A model generated the notes under the pieces. It was not told the DNA's origin. It saw only the letters and a list, made by a program, of their open reading frames with translations, and ran no database searches. The position numbers were made by a program, and so were the translations under genes. From contig NZ_JAERRF010000012.1 in the NCBI RefSeq assembly GCF_016741875.1, forward strand, positions 62,001 through 126,000: 64,000 nucleotides of DNA, given 5' to 3'. Below are positions 32,633 to 42,073 of the stretch, one piece after another. This DNA comes from Streptomyces coffeae. GTDB lineage: Bacteria > Actinomycetota > Actinomycetes > Streptomycetales > Streptomycetaceae. How positions within the stretch are numbered: the first letter of the stretch is position 1; each line of letters begins with the position of its first letter.

Positions 32633-33663
32633 GGGATGGCCTTCCAGATGTGGTCCATGGGGGCGGTGGCCGGGCTCAGCGGCAGATGGCAGGCCACGGC
32701 GTGCCCGTCGGGCGCGACCAGGCTCGGCCTGACCCGCTCGCAGCGCTCCCTCGCCTCGGTGCCGGCCGAGGCGGCTCGCGGGCAGCGCGGTGCGAACGCG
32801 CATCCCGGTGCGGGGGCGAGCAGCGACGGAGGGCTGCCGGGGATCGTCCGCAGCGGGGCGTCCTCGGCGTCGTCGAGGCGGGGCAGGGAGTCGAGGAGGC
32901 CTTGTGTGTAGGGGTGGGCCGGGGCGGCGAACACGGTCTCCACCGGAGCCTGTTCGGCCACCCGGCCGCCGTACATCACCAGGACCTCGTGCGCCACGCG
33001 GGCGATCACCCCGAGGTCATGGGTGATCATGACGACGGCGAGCGAGCGCTCCTGCTGGATCCGGGCGATGAGCTCCAGGATCTGGGCCTGTACGGTGACA
33101 TCCAGGGCGGTGGTCGGCTCATCCGCGATCAGCAGTTCCGGCTCGCAGGCGAGTGCCATGGCGATCATCACCCGCTGGCGCATGCCCCCCGAGAACTGGT
33201 GCGGGTACTCGCCCGCCCGGCGTTTCGGTTCCGGAATGCCGACCTCGGCCAGCATCTCCACGGCGCGCTGCCGGGCGGCGGCGCGGCGGGAGCCGAAGTG
33301 GACCCGGTGGTGCTCGGCTATCTGCTCGCCGACCGTGTAGTAGGGGTGCAGGCTGGAGAGCGGGTCCTGGAAGATCATGGCCATCTTCCGGCCGCGCAGC
33401 CGGTTCAGCTCGCGCTCCGCGAGTCCGACCAGCTCACGGCCGTCCAGGGTGATGGAGCCGGTGACCTCGGCGCCGGTGTGCAGGCCCATCACCGCCATCG
33501 AGGTGACGGACTTGCCGGAGCCGGACTCACCGACGATACCGAGGGTCTGTCCGCGGTGGACCTCCAAGCTGAGGGAGTCGACGGCGCGTACGGGACCGTC
33601 CTTGGTCGTGAAGGTGACCGTCAAGTCCCTCACGGACAGCAGGGGTGCGGCTTCGGCGGTCAT
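32629..33663 (-). CDS. Oligopeptide ABC transporter ATPase (DppD/OppD type)
   Basis: 344 residues from ATG 33663, sharing one base with the permease stop (TGATG). Walker A GESGSGKS, Q-loop IFQDPLSSLHPYYTVGEQ, signature FSGGMRQRVMIAMAL, Walker B LLIADEPTTALDVT and the C-terminal PAPGCAFAPRCPRA extension typical of the family are all visible. Pairs with the DppF-type subunit downstream. Confidence 0.9.
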   Translation of the reverse strand: MTAEAAPLLSVRDLTVTFTTKDGPVRAVDSLSLEVHRGQTLGIVGESGSGKSVTSMAVMGLHTGAEVTGSITLDGRELVGLAERELNRLRGRKMAMIFQDPLSSLHPYYTVGEQIAEHHRVHFGSRRAAARQRAVEMLAEVGIPEPKRRAGEYPHQFSGGMRQRVMIAMALACEPELLIADEPTTALDVTVQAQILELIARIQQERSLAVVMITHDLGVIARVAHEVLVMYGGRVAEQAPVETVFAAPAHPYTQGLLDSLPRLDDAEDAPLRTIPGSPPSLLAPAPGCAFAPRCPRAASAGTEARERCERVRPSLVAPDGHAVACHLPLSPATAPMDHIWKAIP

Positions 33664-34649
33664 CACAGCCTCACTCGCGGATCGACGACGGCGTACAGCA
33701 GGTCGACGCCGAGATTGGCGACGACGATGAAGGCGGCGGCGAGCAGGGTCACACCCAGGATCACCGGCTGGTCGCCGGTGGACAGGGCCCCGTAGAAGAG
33801 CCGCCCGATGCCCGGCAGTCCGAAGATGGACTCGGTGATCACCGCACCGGCGAGCAGACCGCCCAGGTCCATGCCGAAGAGGGTGAGGATCGGCGTCATG
33901 CCGGAGCGCAGACCGTGCTTGACCACAACGGTGCGGCGCGGCAGGCCCTTTGCGCGGGCGGTGCGGATGTACGGCTCCGCCATCGTCTCGATCATCGAAC
34001 TGCGGCTCTGCCGCGCGTACATGGCCGCGTAGAGGATGGCGAGGGCCAGCCAGGGCAGCAGCAGGTTTGACGCCCAGCGTCCGGGGTCGTCGCCGAAGGA
34101 AACGTAACTCGGGTACGGGAGCAGATCCGCCACCCGGATGAGGCCGTAGATCAGCATCATCGAGGTGAAGTAGACCGGCAGCGAGGCGGCGCCGACGGCA
34201 CCGACCATCAGGACGCGGTCGGTGAGGGTGTCCTTGCGCAGGGCCGCGACCACGCCCGCGGTCAGGCCGAGTGCCAGCCACAGCACGGCCGCGCCCAGGG
34301 CGAGCGAGGCGGAGACGGGGAGCCGGTCCATCAGCAGGTCCCAGACGGCCTCGCTGTTCTCGTACGAGTAGCCCAGGCAGGGGAAGTCGCAGCGCAGCGC
34401 GTACTGACCGGTGCCCATGGTGCGGCCGGTGAAGATGCCGCTCGCGAAGTCCCAGAACTGCCGCGCCAGCGGCCGGTCGAGACCCATATGGGCGCGGATC
34501 GCCTCCAGGCGCTCAGTGCTGCACGCCTTGCCGCAGGCCGCGGCGGCGGGGTCGGAGGGAAGGACGTAGAAGATGGTGAAGGTGACGGCGGCGACGGCGA
34601 TCAGCACACCGATGACACCGGCCAGCCGCCGCAGGGTGTAGAAGATCAT
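33663..34649 (-). CDS. Oligopeptide ABC transporter permease (DppB type)
   Basis: 328 residues, six membrane segments beginning with RRLAGVIGVLIAVAAVTFTIFYVLPSDP. The conserved loop EPYIRTARAKGLPRRTVVVKHGLRSGMTPILTLFG is the EAA-type ATPase contact. A short periplasmic loop has four cysteines (ACGKAC, RCDFPC). The ATG overlaps the second permease stop by four bases. Confidence 0.9.
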   Translation of the reverse strand: MIFYTLRRLAGVIGVLIAVAAVTFTIFYVLPSDPAAAACGKACSTERLEAIRAHMGLDRPLARQFWDFASGIFTGRTMGTGQYALRCDFPCLGYSYENSEAVWDLLMDRLPVSASLALGAAVLWLALGLTAGVVAALRKDTLTDRVLMVGAVGAASLPVYFTSMMLIYGLIRVADLLPYPSYVSFGDDPGRWASNLLLPWLALAILYAAMYARQSRSSMIETMAEPYIRTARAKGLPRRTVVVKHGLRSGMTPILTLFGMDLGGLLAGAVITESIFGLPGIGRLFYGALSTGDQPVILGVTLLAAAFIVVANLGVDLLYAVVDPRVRL

Positions 34650-35599
34650 GTGCGGCTCCCCCTCGGGTCGAGGATGTCCCGCAGGGCGTCACCGAGCAGT
34701 GTGAAGGCGAGCACGGTCAGGAAGAGACAGGCGCTCGGGATGACGAAGTACATGGGGTCCGTGTCGTAGAAGGAGACGCTCTCGGCGATCATCTGGCCCC
34801 AGGACGGAGTGGGCGGACGGACGCCGACGCCCAGATAGCTGAGGGCGGCCTCGGTGGAGATCATGCCGGGGATGATCAGGGTGGTGTACGCGATCACGGG
34901 GCCCGCCACCCCGGGCAGGATGTCGCGGGTGAGGATCCGCCAGGAGCCGGCGCCGCCGACGCGGGCCGCGTCGACGTACTCGCGGTGTTTGAGGGAGAGG
35001 GTCTGTCCGCGCACCACGCGGGCGACGCCGGGCCAGCCGAACAGGCCGATGACGGCGATCATCAGCACGATCCGGTTGACGTCCTTGGCCACCGACATCA
35101 TCGCGATCATGAAGATGAGGGACGGGAAGGACATGGTGAGGTCCATCAGGCGGGAGAGCACGGTGTCGGTGCGGCCCCCGAAGTAGCCGGCCGCGATCCC
35201 GGCCGCCGTTCCGGCGATCACGACGATCGCGGTGGCGGTCAGGGCGATCAGAAGGGAGACCTGGGCGCCGTGCACCACACGGGCGAACAGATCCCGCCCG
35301 GTGACCGGTTCGACGCCGAGCCAGTGGTCGGCGGAGATGCCGCCGAGCGGTCCGATGGGTTTGCCGCCCAGGTAGGGGTCGACGGCGGACTTGTCGAACT
35401 CGTCGGGCGACCAGCCGCCGAGTGCGCTCAGCAGCGGTGCGCCCGCCGCCATGAGCAGAAAGGCGGCGACGATGACCAGGGAGACCTTCACGGAGGCCCG
35501 GCGGCGCAGTTCCCGGCGGGCGAGCTGCCAGGGGCCGCTGCCGGTAGGTGTCCTGGGGGCGGTGGCCGTGGTGGCGGAGGCGGGTGCGGTGGAGGACAT
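34646..35599 (-). CDS. Oligopeptide ABC transporter permease (DppC type)
   Basis: 317 residues from ATG 35599 (GGGAAG about nine bases upstream). N-terminal cytoplasmic tail, OppC-like TM1 (VKVSLVIVAAFLLMAAGAPLL), GVEPVTGRDLFARVVHGAQVSLLIAL, and the EAA loop REYVDAARVGGAGSWRILTRDILP. Last conserved stretch GDALRDILDPR. Partner of the DppB-type permease. Confidence 0.9.
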   Translation of the reverse strand: MSSTAPASATTATAPRTPTGSGPWQLARRELRRRASVKVSLVIVAAFLLMAAGAPLLSALGGWSPDEFDKSAVDPYLGGKPIGPLGGISADHWLGVEPVTGRDLFARVVHGAQVSLLIALTATAIVVIAGTAAGIAAGYFGGRTDTVLSRLMDLTMSFPSLIFMIAMMSVAKDVNRIVLMIAVIGLFGWPGVARVVRGQTLSLKHREYVDAARVGGAGSWRILTRDILPGVAGPVIAYTTLIIPGMISTEAALSYLGVGVRPPTPSWGQMIAESVSFYDTDPMYFVIPSACLFLTVLAFTLLGDALRDILDPRGSRT

Positions 35600-35621
35600 G
35601 ATATCTGACTTCCCGTCAGTT

Positions 35622-37364
35622 CTAGCTCGCCGACGGGTTCTTGAGGCCGACGGAGGCGTAGTCGAGCTGGCCGCCGAAGGAGGTCTGTCCGTACGCGCCC
35701 GCGATGTTGGTGCCGAGCACCAGCGGCCAGCGGCGCACCAGAACGGGAACGGTCGGCGCCTTCTTGAGGATCTCCCCGTCCAGCTCCTGCCAGGCCCTGT
35801 TCGCCGCCTTGGCATCGGTCATCGCCGCGATCTCGTCGATCCGCTTCATCGTCGCCTTGTCGCGGAAGAGGGAGTGGTTGCCGGAGTTGCCCTTCTCCTT
35901 GATGGAGCGGCCGTCGAAGACGAAGGGCAGGAAGGTCGAACCGGAGGGGTAGTCCGGGCACCAGCCCGTGTAGACGATGTCGGTGCGGTGGGTGGTGTCC
36001 CCGATGGTGGCGTAGAACGCGGACGGGTCGACGGTGTCGATGGTGACCTTGATACCGGCCTTGGCAAGGGATTGCTGGATCGCCTCGGCGCGCCCCTTGT
36101 CGCCCGACGAGACGGTGATCTTGGTGGAGAAGCCGTTCGGCTTGCCCGCCTCCTTGAGCAGTTCCTTGGCCTTGGCCACATCGCCCTCGGCGGGGATCTT
36201 CAGGGTGTCGGGCTGCTTGCCGTCGAAGAGGGTGGCGGGCATGTACGCGGTGGACAGGTCGTTGAAGGCGGGCCCGCCGGACGCGGTCAGGACGGTGTCC
36301 CTGTCGAGGGCGTACTGCACCGCCCGGCGTATCCGGACGTCATTGAACGGGGCGCGCCCGGTGTGCATCTGCACCATGTCGGTGCAGTTGGTGGATTCCG
36401 CGAGAAGGCGCTTTCTGACTGCGGAGTCTGGCAGCACCTTGGCCGCGCTCTCCGGCCGTAGCGCCTGCCAGGAGACGGAGGAGGCGTCCGGGCCCCGGCT
36501 CGCGATGAGTCGGTCGTCGACCTGATTGGCCTTCAGGCCCATCACCACGACCAGCTTGTCCGGATACGCCTTGCGGACCGTGTCGGTCTTCGGGTCCCAG
36601 TGCGGATTGCGGACCAGGACGAGCTTCTTGCCGCGGCCATACGACTCGATCTTGTAGGGGCCCGAGGAGAACGGCCGGCTGTCGTAGCGCGGCCCCTTGT
36701 CCCGCGCCTTCGGTACGGGTGCGAAGGTCGGCATCACGGTCGCGTTGGGGAACTCGGCGAAGGGCTTGCGCAGTTCGAAGACGATCGTGTGGTCGTCGGG
36801 CGTCTTGATGGAGTCGAGGTGCTTGCCCTGGGCCGGTCCCTGGTAGCCCTTGGCTCCGGCGAGGTAGCGGGCCGCGTAGTCGGCGCCGCCCGGCAGGTCG
36901 GGTGAGAAGGACCGCTCCACGTTGTACTTCACGTCCTGCGCGGTGACGGGGGTGCCGTCCTCGTATCGGATGCCCTTCTTCAGGTGGAAGGTCCAGGTCT
37001 TGGCGCCGTTGGAGGAGGTGCCGAGGTCGGTGGCCAGGTCGGGAACCAGGTCATTGCCCTTGGTGCCGGGGGCCGCCTTGTAGGTCACCAGGGTGCGGTA
37101 GAGCAGCCGGGTGCCGAACTCCATATCGCTCATCACCCAGTTCCGGGCGGGGTCGAGGTGGGTGAAGTCCTGGTTGGACAGCACGGTCAGCGTGCCGCCC
37201 TTCTTCGGAGTGCCACCGACGACGGCGCCCTGGTTGGTGAGGGCGGGATTCTTGCCGCCGCCCTTGCCGTCCGTTGAGCGCTCGCCGCCGGAGCAGCCGG
37301 TCGTGCCCAGGGCGAGGGCCGCCACCAGCATGGTGGCGATGGCGGTACAGGTGTGCTTGTTCAT
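35622..37364 (-). CDS. Oligopeptide-binding lipoprotein (SBP family 5)
   Basis: 580 residues from ATG 37364 with GGAG eight bases upstream. Lipobox ALGTTGC gives an anchored lipoprotein. Family 5 marks: LTVLSNQDFTHLDPARNW, the WTFHLKKGIRYEDGTPVTAQDVKYNVERSF region, and RIRRAVQYALDRDTVL. First gene of the importer operon. Its upstream region, shared with the divergent aminopeptidase P gene, carries two copies of the module-wide TGTGA...TAC motif, so the two units are likely co-regulated by the GntR protein at 45479. Confidence 0.9.
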   Translation of the reverse strand: MNKHTCTAIATMLVAALALGTTGCSGGERSTDGKGGGKNPALTNQGAVVGGTPKKGGTLTVLSNQDFTHLDPARNWVMSDMEFGTRLLYRTLVTYKAAPGTKGNDLVPDLATDLGTSSNGAKTWTFHLKKGIRYEDGTPVTAQDVKYNVERSFSPDLPGGADYAARYLAGAKGYQGPAQGKHLDSIKTPDDHTIVFELRKPFAEFPNATVMPTFAPVPKARDKGPRYDSRPFSSGPYKIESYGRGKKLVLVRNPHWDPKTDTVRKAYPDKLVVVMGLKANQVDDRLIASRGPDASSVSWQALRPESAAKVLPDSAVRKRLLAESTNCTDMVQMHTGRAPFNDVRIRRAVQYALDRDTVLTASGGPAFNDLSTAYMPATLFDGKQPDTLKIPAEGDVAKAKELLKEAGKPNGFSTKITVSSGDKGRAEAIQQSLAKAGIKVTIDTVDPSAFYATIGDTTHRTDIVYTGWCPDYPSGSTFLPFVFDGRSIKEKGNSGNHSLFRDKATMKRIDEIAAMTDAKAANRAWQELDGEILKKAPTVPVLVRRWPLVLGTNIAGAYGQTSFGGQLDYASVGLKNPSAS

Positions 37365-37407
37365 CGTGGTCACTCCGGGAACAGTCGGACAGCGGGGAGG
37401 GCTGGAA

Positions 37408-37441
37408 TGTGACCCGTAACATAGTAATGTGAAATTGTACT
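37408..37441. promoter_or_regulatory. Two tandem GntR-type operator candidates, importer/aminopeptidase P spacer
   Basis: TGTGAAATTGTACT (37428-37441) and a weaker TGTGACCCGTAACA (37408-37421), spaced 20 bases start to start, two helical turns. The first is flanked by AGTA/TACT. The same motif recurs ahead of the dehydrogenase, the deaminase and the GntR gene. Confidence 0.6.
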
Positions 37442-37532
37442 GCGCAAGGTGTCGCCCGCTCCTTTACCCAGCTGTGTCCGGGAGAGCCATCCACGAGCCG
37501 GGCGGGGGCGCCAGGAGATCGAGGAGGAAAGC

Positions 37533-38903
37533 GTGAAGGAATCCGTGTCCGCCGCACCCCGCACGGTCAGCCATGATCTGCCCGTTTCGGCGGAGTTCGA
37601 GGAGTTCATGGCGCGCGACTGGGCGGCGACCCCGCTGCCCGCGGACATCCGGCTGGCCGCCGCCGACGTCACCCCCGCCCGCCGCGCCCGGCTGTCCGCC
37701 CGCTTCCCCGGCGAGCGGCTGATCGTCCCCGCGGGGGAGCTGAGGGTCCGCTCGAACGACTGCGACCACCGCTTCCGGCCGCACACCGCATACGTCTGGC
37801 TCACCGGTCTGACCGGCGAGGAGCAGGCCGGGCACGTCCTGGTCCTGGAGCCCGACGGACCCCACCGGCACGAGGCCGTGCTGTACGTACGGCCCCGCTC
37901 GCCGCGCACCGACGGCGGCTTCTACCGGGACCGGCGCTACGGCGAGTTCTGGGTCGGCCGGCGCCCCGACCTCGCCGAGGCCGAGCGCATGACCGGCATC
38001 CGCTGCGCCCACCTCGACACCTCCGGGGAGCTGCCGCCCGGCCGCGACGCCACGGCCGACGCTGAACTCGCCTCGGCACTCAGCGAATTGAGGCTCGTCA
38101 AGGACACCTGGGAGGTGGGTCAGCTGCAACGCGCCGTGGACCACACCGCCGCCGGTTTCGAAGATGTCGTACGCGCTCTGCCGCGCGCCCTCGCCCACCC
38201 GCGCGGCGAGCGCTGGATCGAGGGCGTGTTCGGCCTGCGCGCCCGCGCCGAGGGCAACGGCACCGGCTACGAGACCATCGTGGCGTCCGGCGCCCACGCC
38301 TGCGTCCTGCACTGGATCCGCAACGACGGCCCGCTGGACGCACGGCAGTTGCTGCTCCTGGACGCGGGTGTGGAGACGGACAGCCTCTACACCGCCGACA
38401 TCACGCGCACCCTCCCGCTCTCCGGCCGCTTCTCGCCGGTGCAGCGGCAGGTGTACGACCTCGTGCTCGCCGCCCAGGACGCGGGGATCGCGGCGCTCAG
38501 GCCGGGCGTGTGTTTCCGCGACTTCCACCGGGCCGCGATGAAGGTGATCGCGGAGGGGCTCACGGAGTGGGGTGTGCTCAAGAGTCCGGAGGGTGACTTC
38601 CACCGCCGCTACACCCTGTGCAGCAGCGGGCACATGCTCGGGCTCGACGTCCATGACTGTGCGCAGGCGCGGGCGGAGACCTATCTGGACGGGGTGCTGG
38701 AGGAGGGCCAGGTGCTGACGGTCGAGCCCGGCCTCTACCTTCAGCCGGACGACGAGACGCTCCCGGCCGAACTGCGGGGCATCGGCGTACGCATCGAGGA
38801 CGACCTCGTCATCACCGCCGAGGGGGCGCGGCTGATGTCGGGGGCCCTGCCGCGTACCCCGGACGCGATCGAGGCGTGGATGGGTGGGTTGATGGAGGGC
38901 TGA
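37533..38903 (+). CDS. pepP: Aminopeptidase P-type Xaa-Pro peptidase (M24B)
   Basis: 456 residues from GTG 37533 with GGAGGAAAGC upstream. AMP_N domain (about 50-180, HTAYVWLTGLTGEEQAGHVLVL) followed by the pita-bread M24 domain. All five metal ligands are found: LLLDAGVETD, YTADITRT, SSGHMLGLDVHD, TVEPGLY and GVRIEDD. The enzyme removes the residue before a proline, or splits Xaa-Pro dipeptides, in the cytoplasm. Divergent from the peptide importer and directly ahead of hydroxyproline catabolic genes: it should release hydroxyproline or proline from imported peptides. Confidence 0.9.
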   Translation: MKESVSAAPRTVSHDLPVSAEFEEFMARDWAATPLPADIRLAAADVTPARRARLSARFPGERLIVPAGELRVRSNDCDHRFRPHTAYVWLTGLTGEEQAGHVLVLEPDGPHRHEAVLYVRPRSPRTDGGFYRDRRYGEFWVGRRPDLAEAERMTGIRCAHLDTSGELPPGRDATADAELASALSELRLVKDTWEVGQLQRAVDHTAAGFEDVVRALPRALAHPRGERWIEGVFGLRARAEGNGTGYETIVASGAHACVLHWIRNDGPLDARQLLLLDAGVETDSLYTADITRTLPLSGRFSPVQRQVYDLVLAAQDAGIAALRPGVCFRDFHRAAMKVIAEGLTEWGVLKSPEGDFHRRYTLCSSGHMLGLDVHDCAQARAETYLDGVLEEGQVLTVEPGLYLQPDDETLPAELRGIGVRIEDDLVITAEGARLMSGALPRTPDAIEAWMGGLMEG

Positions 38904-38915
38904 GCCTCTTGGCAA

Positions 38916-38946
38916 ACGGCAGTGCAATGTGAAATGTTACTGCCGT
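38916..38946. promoter_or_regulatory. GntR-type operator candidate overlapping the dehydrogenase start
   Basis: TGTGAAATGTTACT (38928-38941) inside a larger dyad with 8-bp arms ACGGCAGT and ACTGCCGT. The right arm touches the GTG start codon at 38945, so a bound repressor would cover the start of the message. Confidence 0.6.
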
Positions 38947-40108
38947 GCCCACGAGAAGCTCTCCGGATCTCATCGTCGTCGGAGCGGGTGTGGTCGGCGC
39001 CGCGTGCGCCTACTACGCGGCCCGGTCCGGCCTCTCCGTCACCGTGCTCGACCGTGGCCCCGTCGCCGGCGGGACCACGGGAGCCGGTGAAGGCAATCTG
39101 CTGGTGTCCGACAAGGAGCCGGGACCCGAGCTCGACCTGGCCCTGTTGTCCACGCGGTTGTGGCAAGCGCTGTCCGGCGCGCTGTCGCCCCGCATCGAGT
39201 ACGAGACGAAGGGCGGTCTGGTCGTCGCCTCCGACGAGACGGGAATGGCGGCCCTGCGGGACTTCGCCGACCGCCAGGAGCGGGCGGGCGTGACGACCGA
39301 GGAGGTCACGGGCGACCGACTCCGCGATCTGGAGCCCCACCTGGCCCCGGACCTGGCGGGCGGCTTTCACTATCCGCAGGACGCCCAGGTGCAGCCCGCC
39401 CTCGCCGCGGCGCATCTGCTGAGGGCCGCGGACGAGCAGGGCTCCGGCCGGGTGCGGCTGCGGCTCGGCGAGGAGGTCACCGGTGTTCTGACGGGCGCCC
39501 ACGGCGAGGTGCGGGGTGTGCGGACGGTGGGCGGTGAGCTGCACGCCCCGTATGTCGTGAACGCGGCCGGGGTCTGGGGCGGCGAGGTGGCCCGGCTCGC
39601 GGGCGTGGACCTGCCGGTACTGCCCCGCCGCGGTTTCGTCCTCGTCACCGAACCACTGCCACGGGTGGTGCGGCGCAAGGTGTACGCGGCCGACTATGTC
39701 GCCGATGTCGCCAGCGGCTCGGCGGCGTTGCAGACCTCCGCCGTCGTCGAGGGCACCCCGGCGGGCCCGGTCCTGATCGGCGCGAGCCGGGAACGGGTCG
39801 GCTTCGACCGCACACTCTCGGTGGAGGTGCTGCGCCGCCTCGCGGCCCAGGCCACCCGCCTGTTTCCGGTGCTCGCGCGGATACGGGCGATGCGGACCTA
39901 CGCGGGATTCCGCCCGTATCTGCCCGACCATCTGCCCGCGATCGGCCTGGACCCGCGCGTTCCAGGACTGCTGCACGCCTGCGGCCATGAGGGCGCGGGC
40001 ATCGGGCTCGCCCCGGGCACGGGCCTGATCGTCGCCCGGATTCTGTCCGGCGAAGAACTCCCGTTGGATATCGAGCCGTTCCGGCCGGAGCGGTTCGATG
40101 GCGTGTGA
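38945..40108 (+). CDS. FAD-dependent D-hydroxyproline dehydrogenase, oxidase-like subunit (DAO family)
   Basis: 387 residues from GTG 38945; no ribosome binding site precedes it and the regulatory dyad reaches the start, so the message may be leaderless. N-terminal FAD loop VVGAGVVGAACAYYAARSG (12-30), later VVNAAGVWGGEVARLAG and the C-terminal CGHEGAGIGLAPGTG. This DAO-type subunit works with a small 2Fe-2S protein and a second FAD subunit (next two genes) to oxidise cis-4-hydroxy-D-proline to pyrroline-4-hydroxy-2-carboxylate. Sarcosine or D-amino-acid oxidation would be the alternative; the adjacent epimerase and deaminase favour hydroxyproline. Confidence 0.88.
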   Translation: MPTRSSPDLIVVGAGVVGAACAYYAARSGLSVTVLDRGPVAGGTTGAGEGNLLVSDKEPGPELDLALLSTRLWQALSGALSPRIEYETKGGLVVASDETGMAALRDFADRQERAGVTTEEVTGDRLRDLEPHLAPDLAGGFHYPQDAQVQPALAAAHLLRAADEQGSGRVRLRLGEEVTGVLTGAHGEVRGVRTVGGELHAPYVVNAAGVWGGEVARLAGVDLPVLPRRGFVLVTEPLPRVVRRKVYAADYVADVASGSAALQTSAVVEGTPAGPVLIGASRERVGFDRTLSVEVLRRLAAQATRLFPVLARIRAMRTYAGFRPYLPDHLPAIGLDPRVPGLLHACGHEGAGIGLAPGTGLIVARILSGEELPLDIEPFRPERFDGV

Positions 40109-40152
40109 CACAACCGGCCCCCGAAAGTTCTCACCCCGGAAGGAGCCGCGCC

Positions 40153-40473
40153 ATGGCGCGTGACCGCACCCCCGCCGAACTCGCGGGCGCGGCGCCCGAG
40201 GCCGCGTTCGAGATCACCTTCGACGGGCGCGCGCTGCCCGCGCTGCCCGGACAGTCCGTGGCCGCCGCTCTCTGGTCGGCCGGCATCGTCGCCTGGCGCA
40301 CCACGCGCCGCGGCGGTCGAGCGCGCGGCGCCTTCTGCGGCATCGGCCAGTGCTACGACTGCCTCGTCGTGATCAACGATCGGCCCAACAGACGAGCCTG
40401 CCTGGTGCCCGCCCGCCCCGGCGACACCATCACCACCCAGGAAGGAGACGGTCATGCCGGACTCGCCGTCTGA
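40153..40473 (+). CDS. 2Fe-2S subunit of D-hydroxyproline dehydrogenase
   Basis: 106 residues from ATG 40153 with GGAAGGAG upstream (an in-frame GTG at 40105 overlaps the previous stop and is less likely). Ferredoxin-like fold with the cluster cysteines in FCGIGQCYDCLVV and RRACLV. It passes electrons between the two FAD subunits encoded on either side. It overlaps the next gene by 20 bases. Confidence 0.88.
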   Translation: MARDRTPAELAGAAPEAAFEITFDGRALPALPGQSVAAALWSAGIVAWRTTRRGGRARGAFCGIGQCYDCLVVINDRPNRRACLVPARPGDTITTQEGDGHAGLAV

Positions 40474-41992
40474 CGAGGTGACCGACGACGCGTACGAGGC
40501 GCCGTACGATCTCGCGGTGATCGGCGCGGGCTGCGCGGGCCTGGCGGGCGCCGTCACCGCGTCCGAACTGGGGCTGTCCGTCGCCCTGTTGGACGCCTCC
40601 GGCCAGATCGGCGGACAGTTCTACCGTCGGCCCGCCCCGGCGCTCGGCGCGAAGCGCCCCGAGGCCCTGCACCACGACTGGTCCGCCTTCGCCGACCTGC
40701 GCGGACGCCTGGAGGCCAGTGAGGTCGTCCATCTCGCCGGGCACCATGTGTGGGCGGTGACACGGGGGAGCGAGGGGGGCGCCGGGTGGGCGGTGCACGC
40801 GGTCACCGGCCCGGACGGCGGTGGGGACCGTCCGGTCCGCGTGCGCGCCCGCACCGTCCTGCTCGCGACGGGCGCGTACGAACGCCACCTCCCCTTCCCC
40901 GGCTGGACGCTGCCGGGCGTCGTGGGCGCCGGGGGAGCGCAGGCGATGATGAAGTCCGGCCTGGTCCTGCCCGGCAGCCGCGTCGTCGTGGCGGGCAGTG
41001 GCCCGCTGCTCCTCGCCGTCGCTTCGTCGCTCGCCACCGCCGGAGCGCATGTCCCCGCGGTGGTCGAGGCGTCCGGCTATCTCGGCTACGCCCGCCGTCC
41101 GGGCGTCCTCGCCGCCAACCCGCAGAAGCTGGTCGAGGCCCTGGTCCACGGCGCGGCACTGCTGCGGTACGGCGTGCGCCTGCGCACGCGCAGCGCGGTG
41201 ACCGAAGTCCACGGCAGCGACCGGGTCGAGGCGGTCACCGTCTCCCGCGTCGACCGTGACTGGCGGCCCGTACGGGGGGCGGGCCGCCGGATCGCCTGCG
41301 ACGCGCTGGCGGTCGGACACGGGCTCGTCCCGCAGACCGAGCTGGCCACGGGGTTGGGGTGCGCGACCCGGCGCACCCCGGACGGAGCGTATGCCCTCGT
41401 GCTGGACGGATTGCAGGAAACCTCGGTACCCGGGCTCTGGGCGGCGGGCGAGACCGGCGGCATCGGCGGCGCGCAACTCGCCCGCGCGGAAGGTGATATC
41501 GCGGGTATCGCGGTCGCCGCCCGGGTGTACGGCCAGCCCGCGCTCACCCGCGACGGCCGCGTGCGCAAGCTCCAGCGCCGCCGTGACCGGATGCGGGCCT
41601 TCGCCGACGTCATGGCCGCGGCGCACGCCCCGGGGCCGGGCTGGGTGCGGTGGCCCGACGACACGACGGAGGTGTGCCGCTGCGAGGAGGTGACTGCCGG
41701 TGCCATCCGCGAGGCGGTCACCGACTACGGCGCCCATGACGCGCGCACCGTCAAACTTCTCACCCGAGCGGGTATGGGCTGGTGCCAGGGCCGGGTGTGC
41801 GGGGCGGCCGTGGCCTGCCTCGCGGCGGGGCCGGGCGACGGCTCCGTGCCGCCGTCCGCCGAGCGCCGGCCACTCGCGGTGCCCGTGCCGCTGGGGGTGC
41901 TGGGCGCGCTCGAGCCGGACGACGCGGGCGCCGACTCGACCGGGCGGCCCGATGCCACCGGTCCGGATCCCGGAGCTGAGCAGACCTCCTGA
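40454..41992 (+). CDS. NAD(P)/FAD-type subunit of D-hydroxyproline dehydrogenase with BFD-like domain
   Basis: 512 residues from ATG 40454, AAGGAGA upstream. Two Rossmann loops: VIGAGCAGLAGAVTA for FAD and RVVVAGSGPLLLAVA for the second dinucleotide site. At the C-terminus, CRCEEVTAGAIREAVTDYGAHD and GWCQGRVCGAAV supply the four cysteines of a BFD-like 2Fe-2S domain. This is the alpha subunit of HcnABC/Lhp-type heteromeric dehydrogenases. Electron acceptor unknown. Confidence 0.87.
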   Translation: MPDSPSDEVTDDAYEAPYDLAVIGAGCAGLAGAVTASELGLSVALLDASGQIGGQFYRRPAPALGAKRPEALHHDWSAFADLRGRLEASEVVHLAGHHVWAVTRGSEGGAGWAVHAVTGPDGGGDRPVRVRARTVLLATGAYERHLPFPGWTLPGVVGAGGAQAMMKSGLVLPGSRVVVAGSGPLLLAVASSLATAGAHVPAVVEASGYLGYARRPGVLAANPQKLVEALVHGAALLRYGVRLRTRSAVTEVHGSDRVEAVTVSRVDRDWRPVRGAGRRIACDALAVGHGLVPQTELATGLGCATRRTPDGAYALVLDGLQETSVPGLWAAGETGGIGGAQLARAEGDIAGIAVAARVYGQPALTRDGRVRKLQRRRDRMRAFADVMAAAHAPGPGWVRWPDDTTEVCRCEEVTAGAIREAVTDYGAHDARTVKLLTRAGMGWCQGRVCGAAVACLAAGPGDGSVPPSAERRPLAVPVPLGVLGALEPDDAGADSTGRPDATGPDPGAEQTS

Positions 41993-42038
41993 ACGAGCCT
42001 CGGCCACCTGCTCCTCTTGTGGGCTCGGCGCATGGCTC

Positions 42039-42052
42039 AATAAAATGTCACA
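42039..42052. promoter_or_regulatory. GntR-type operator candidate upstream of the deaminase gene
   Basis: On the minus strand TGTGACATTTTATT, matching 11 of 14 positions of the site upstream of aminopeptidase P. It lies 21 bases before the deaminase start, in an AT-rich patch. Confidence 0.5.
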
Positions 42053-42073
42053 CACCACACAAGGAGCTTCTTC

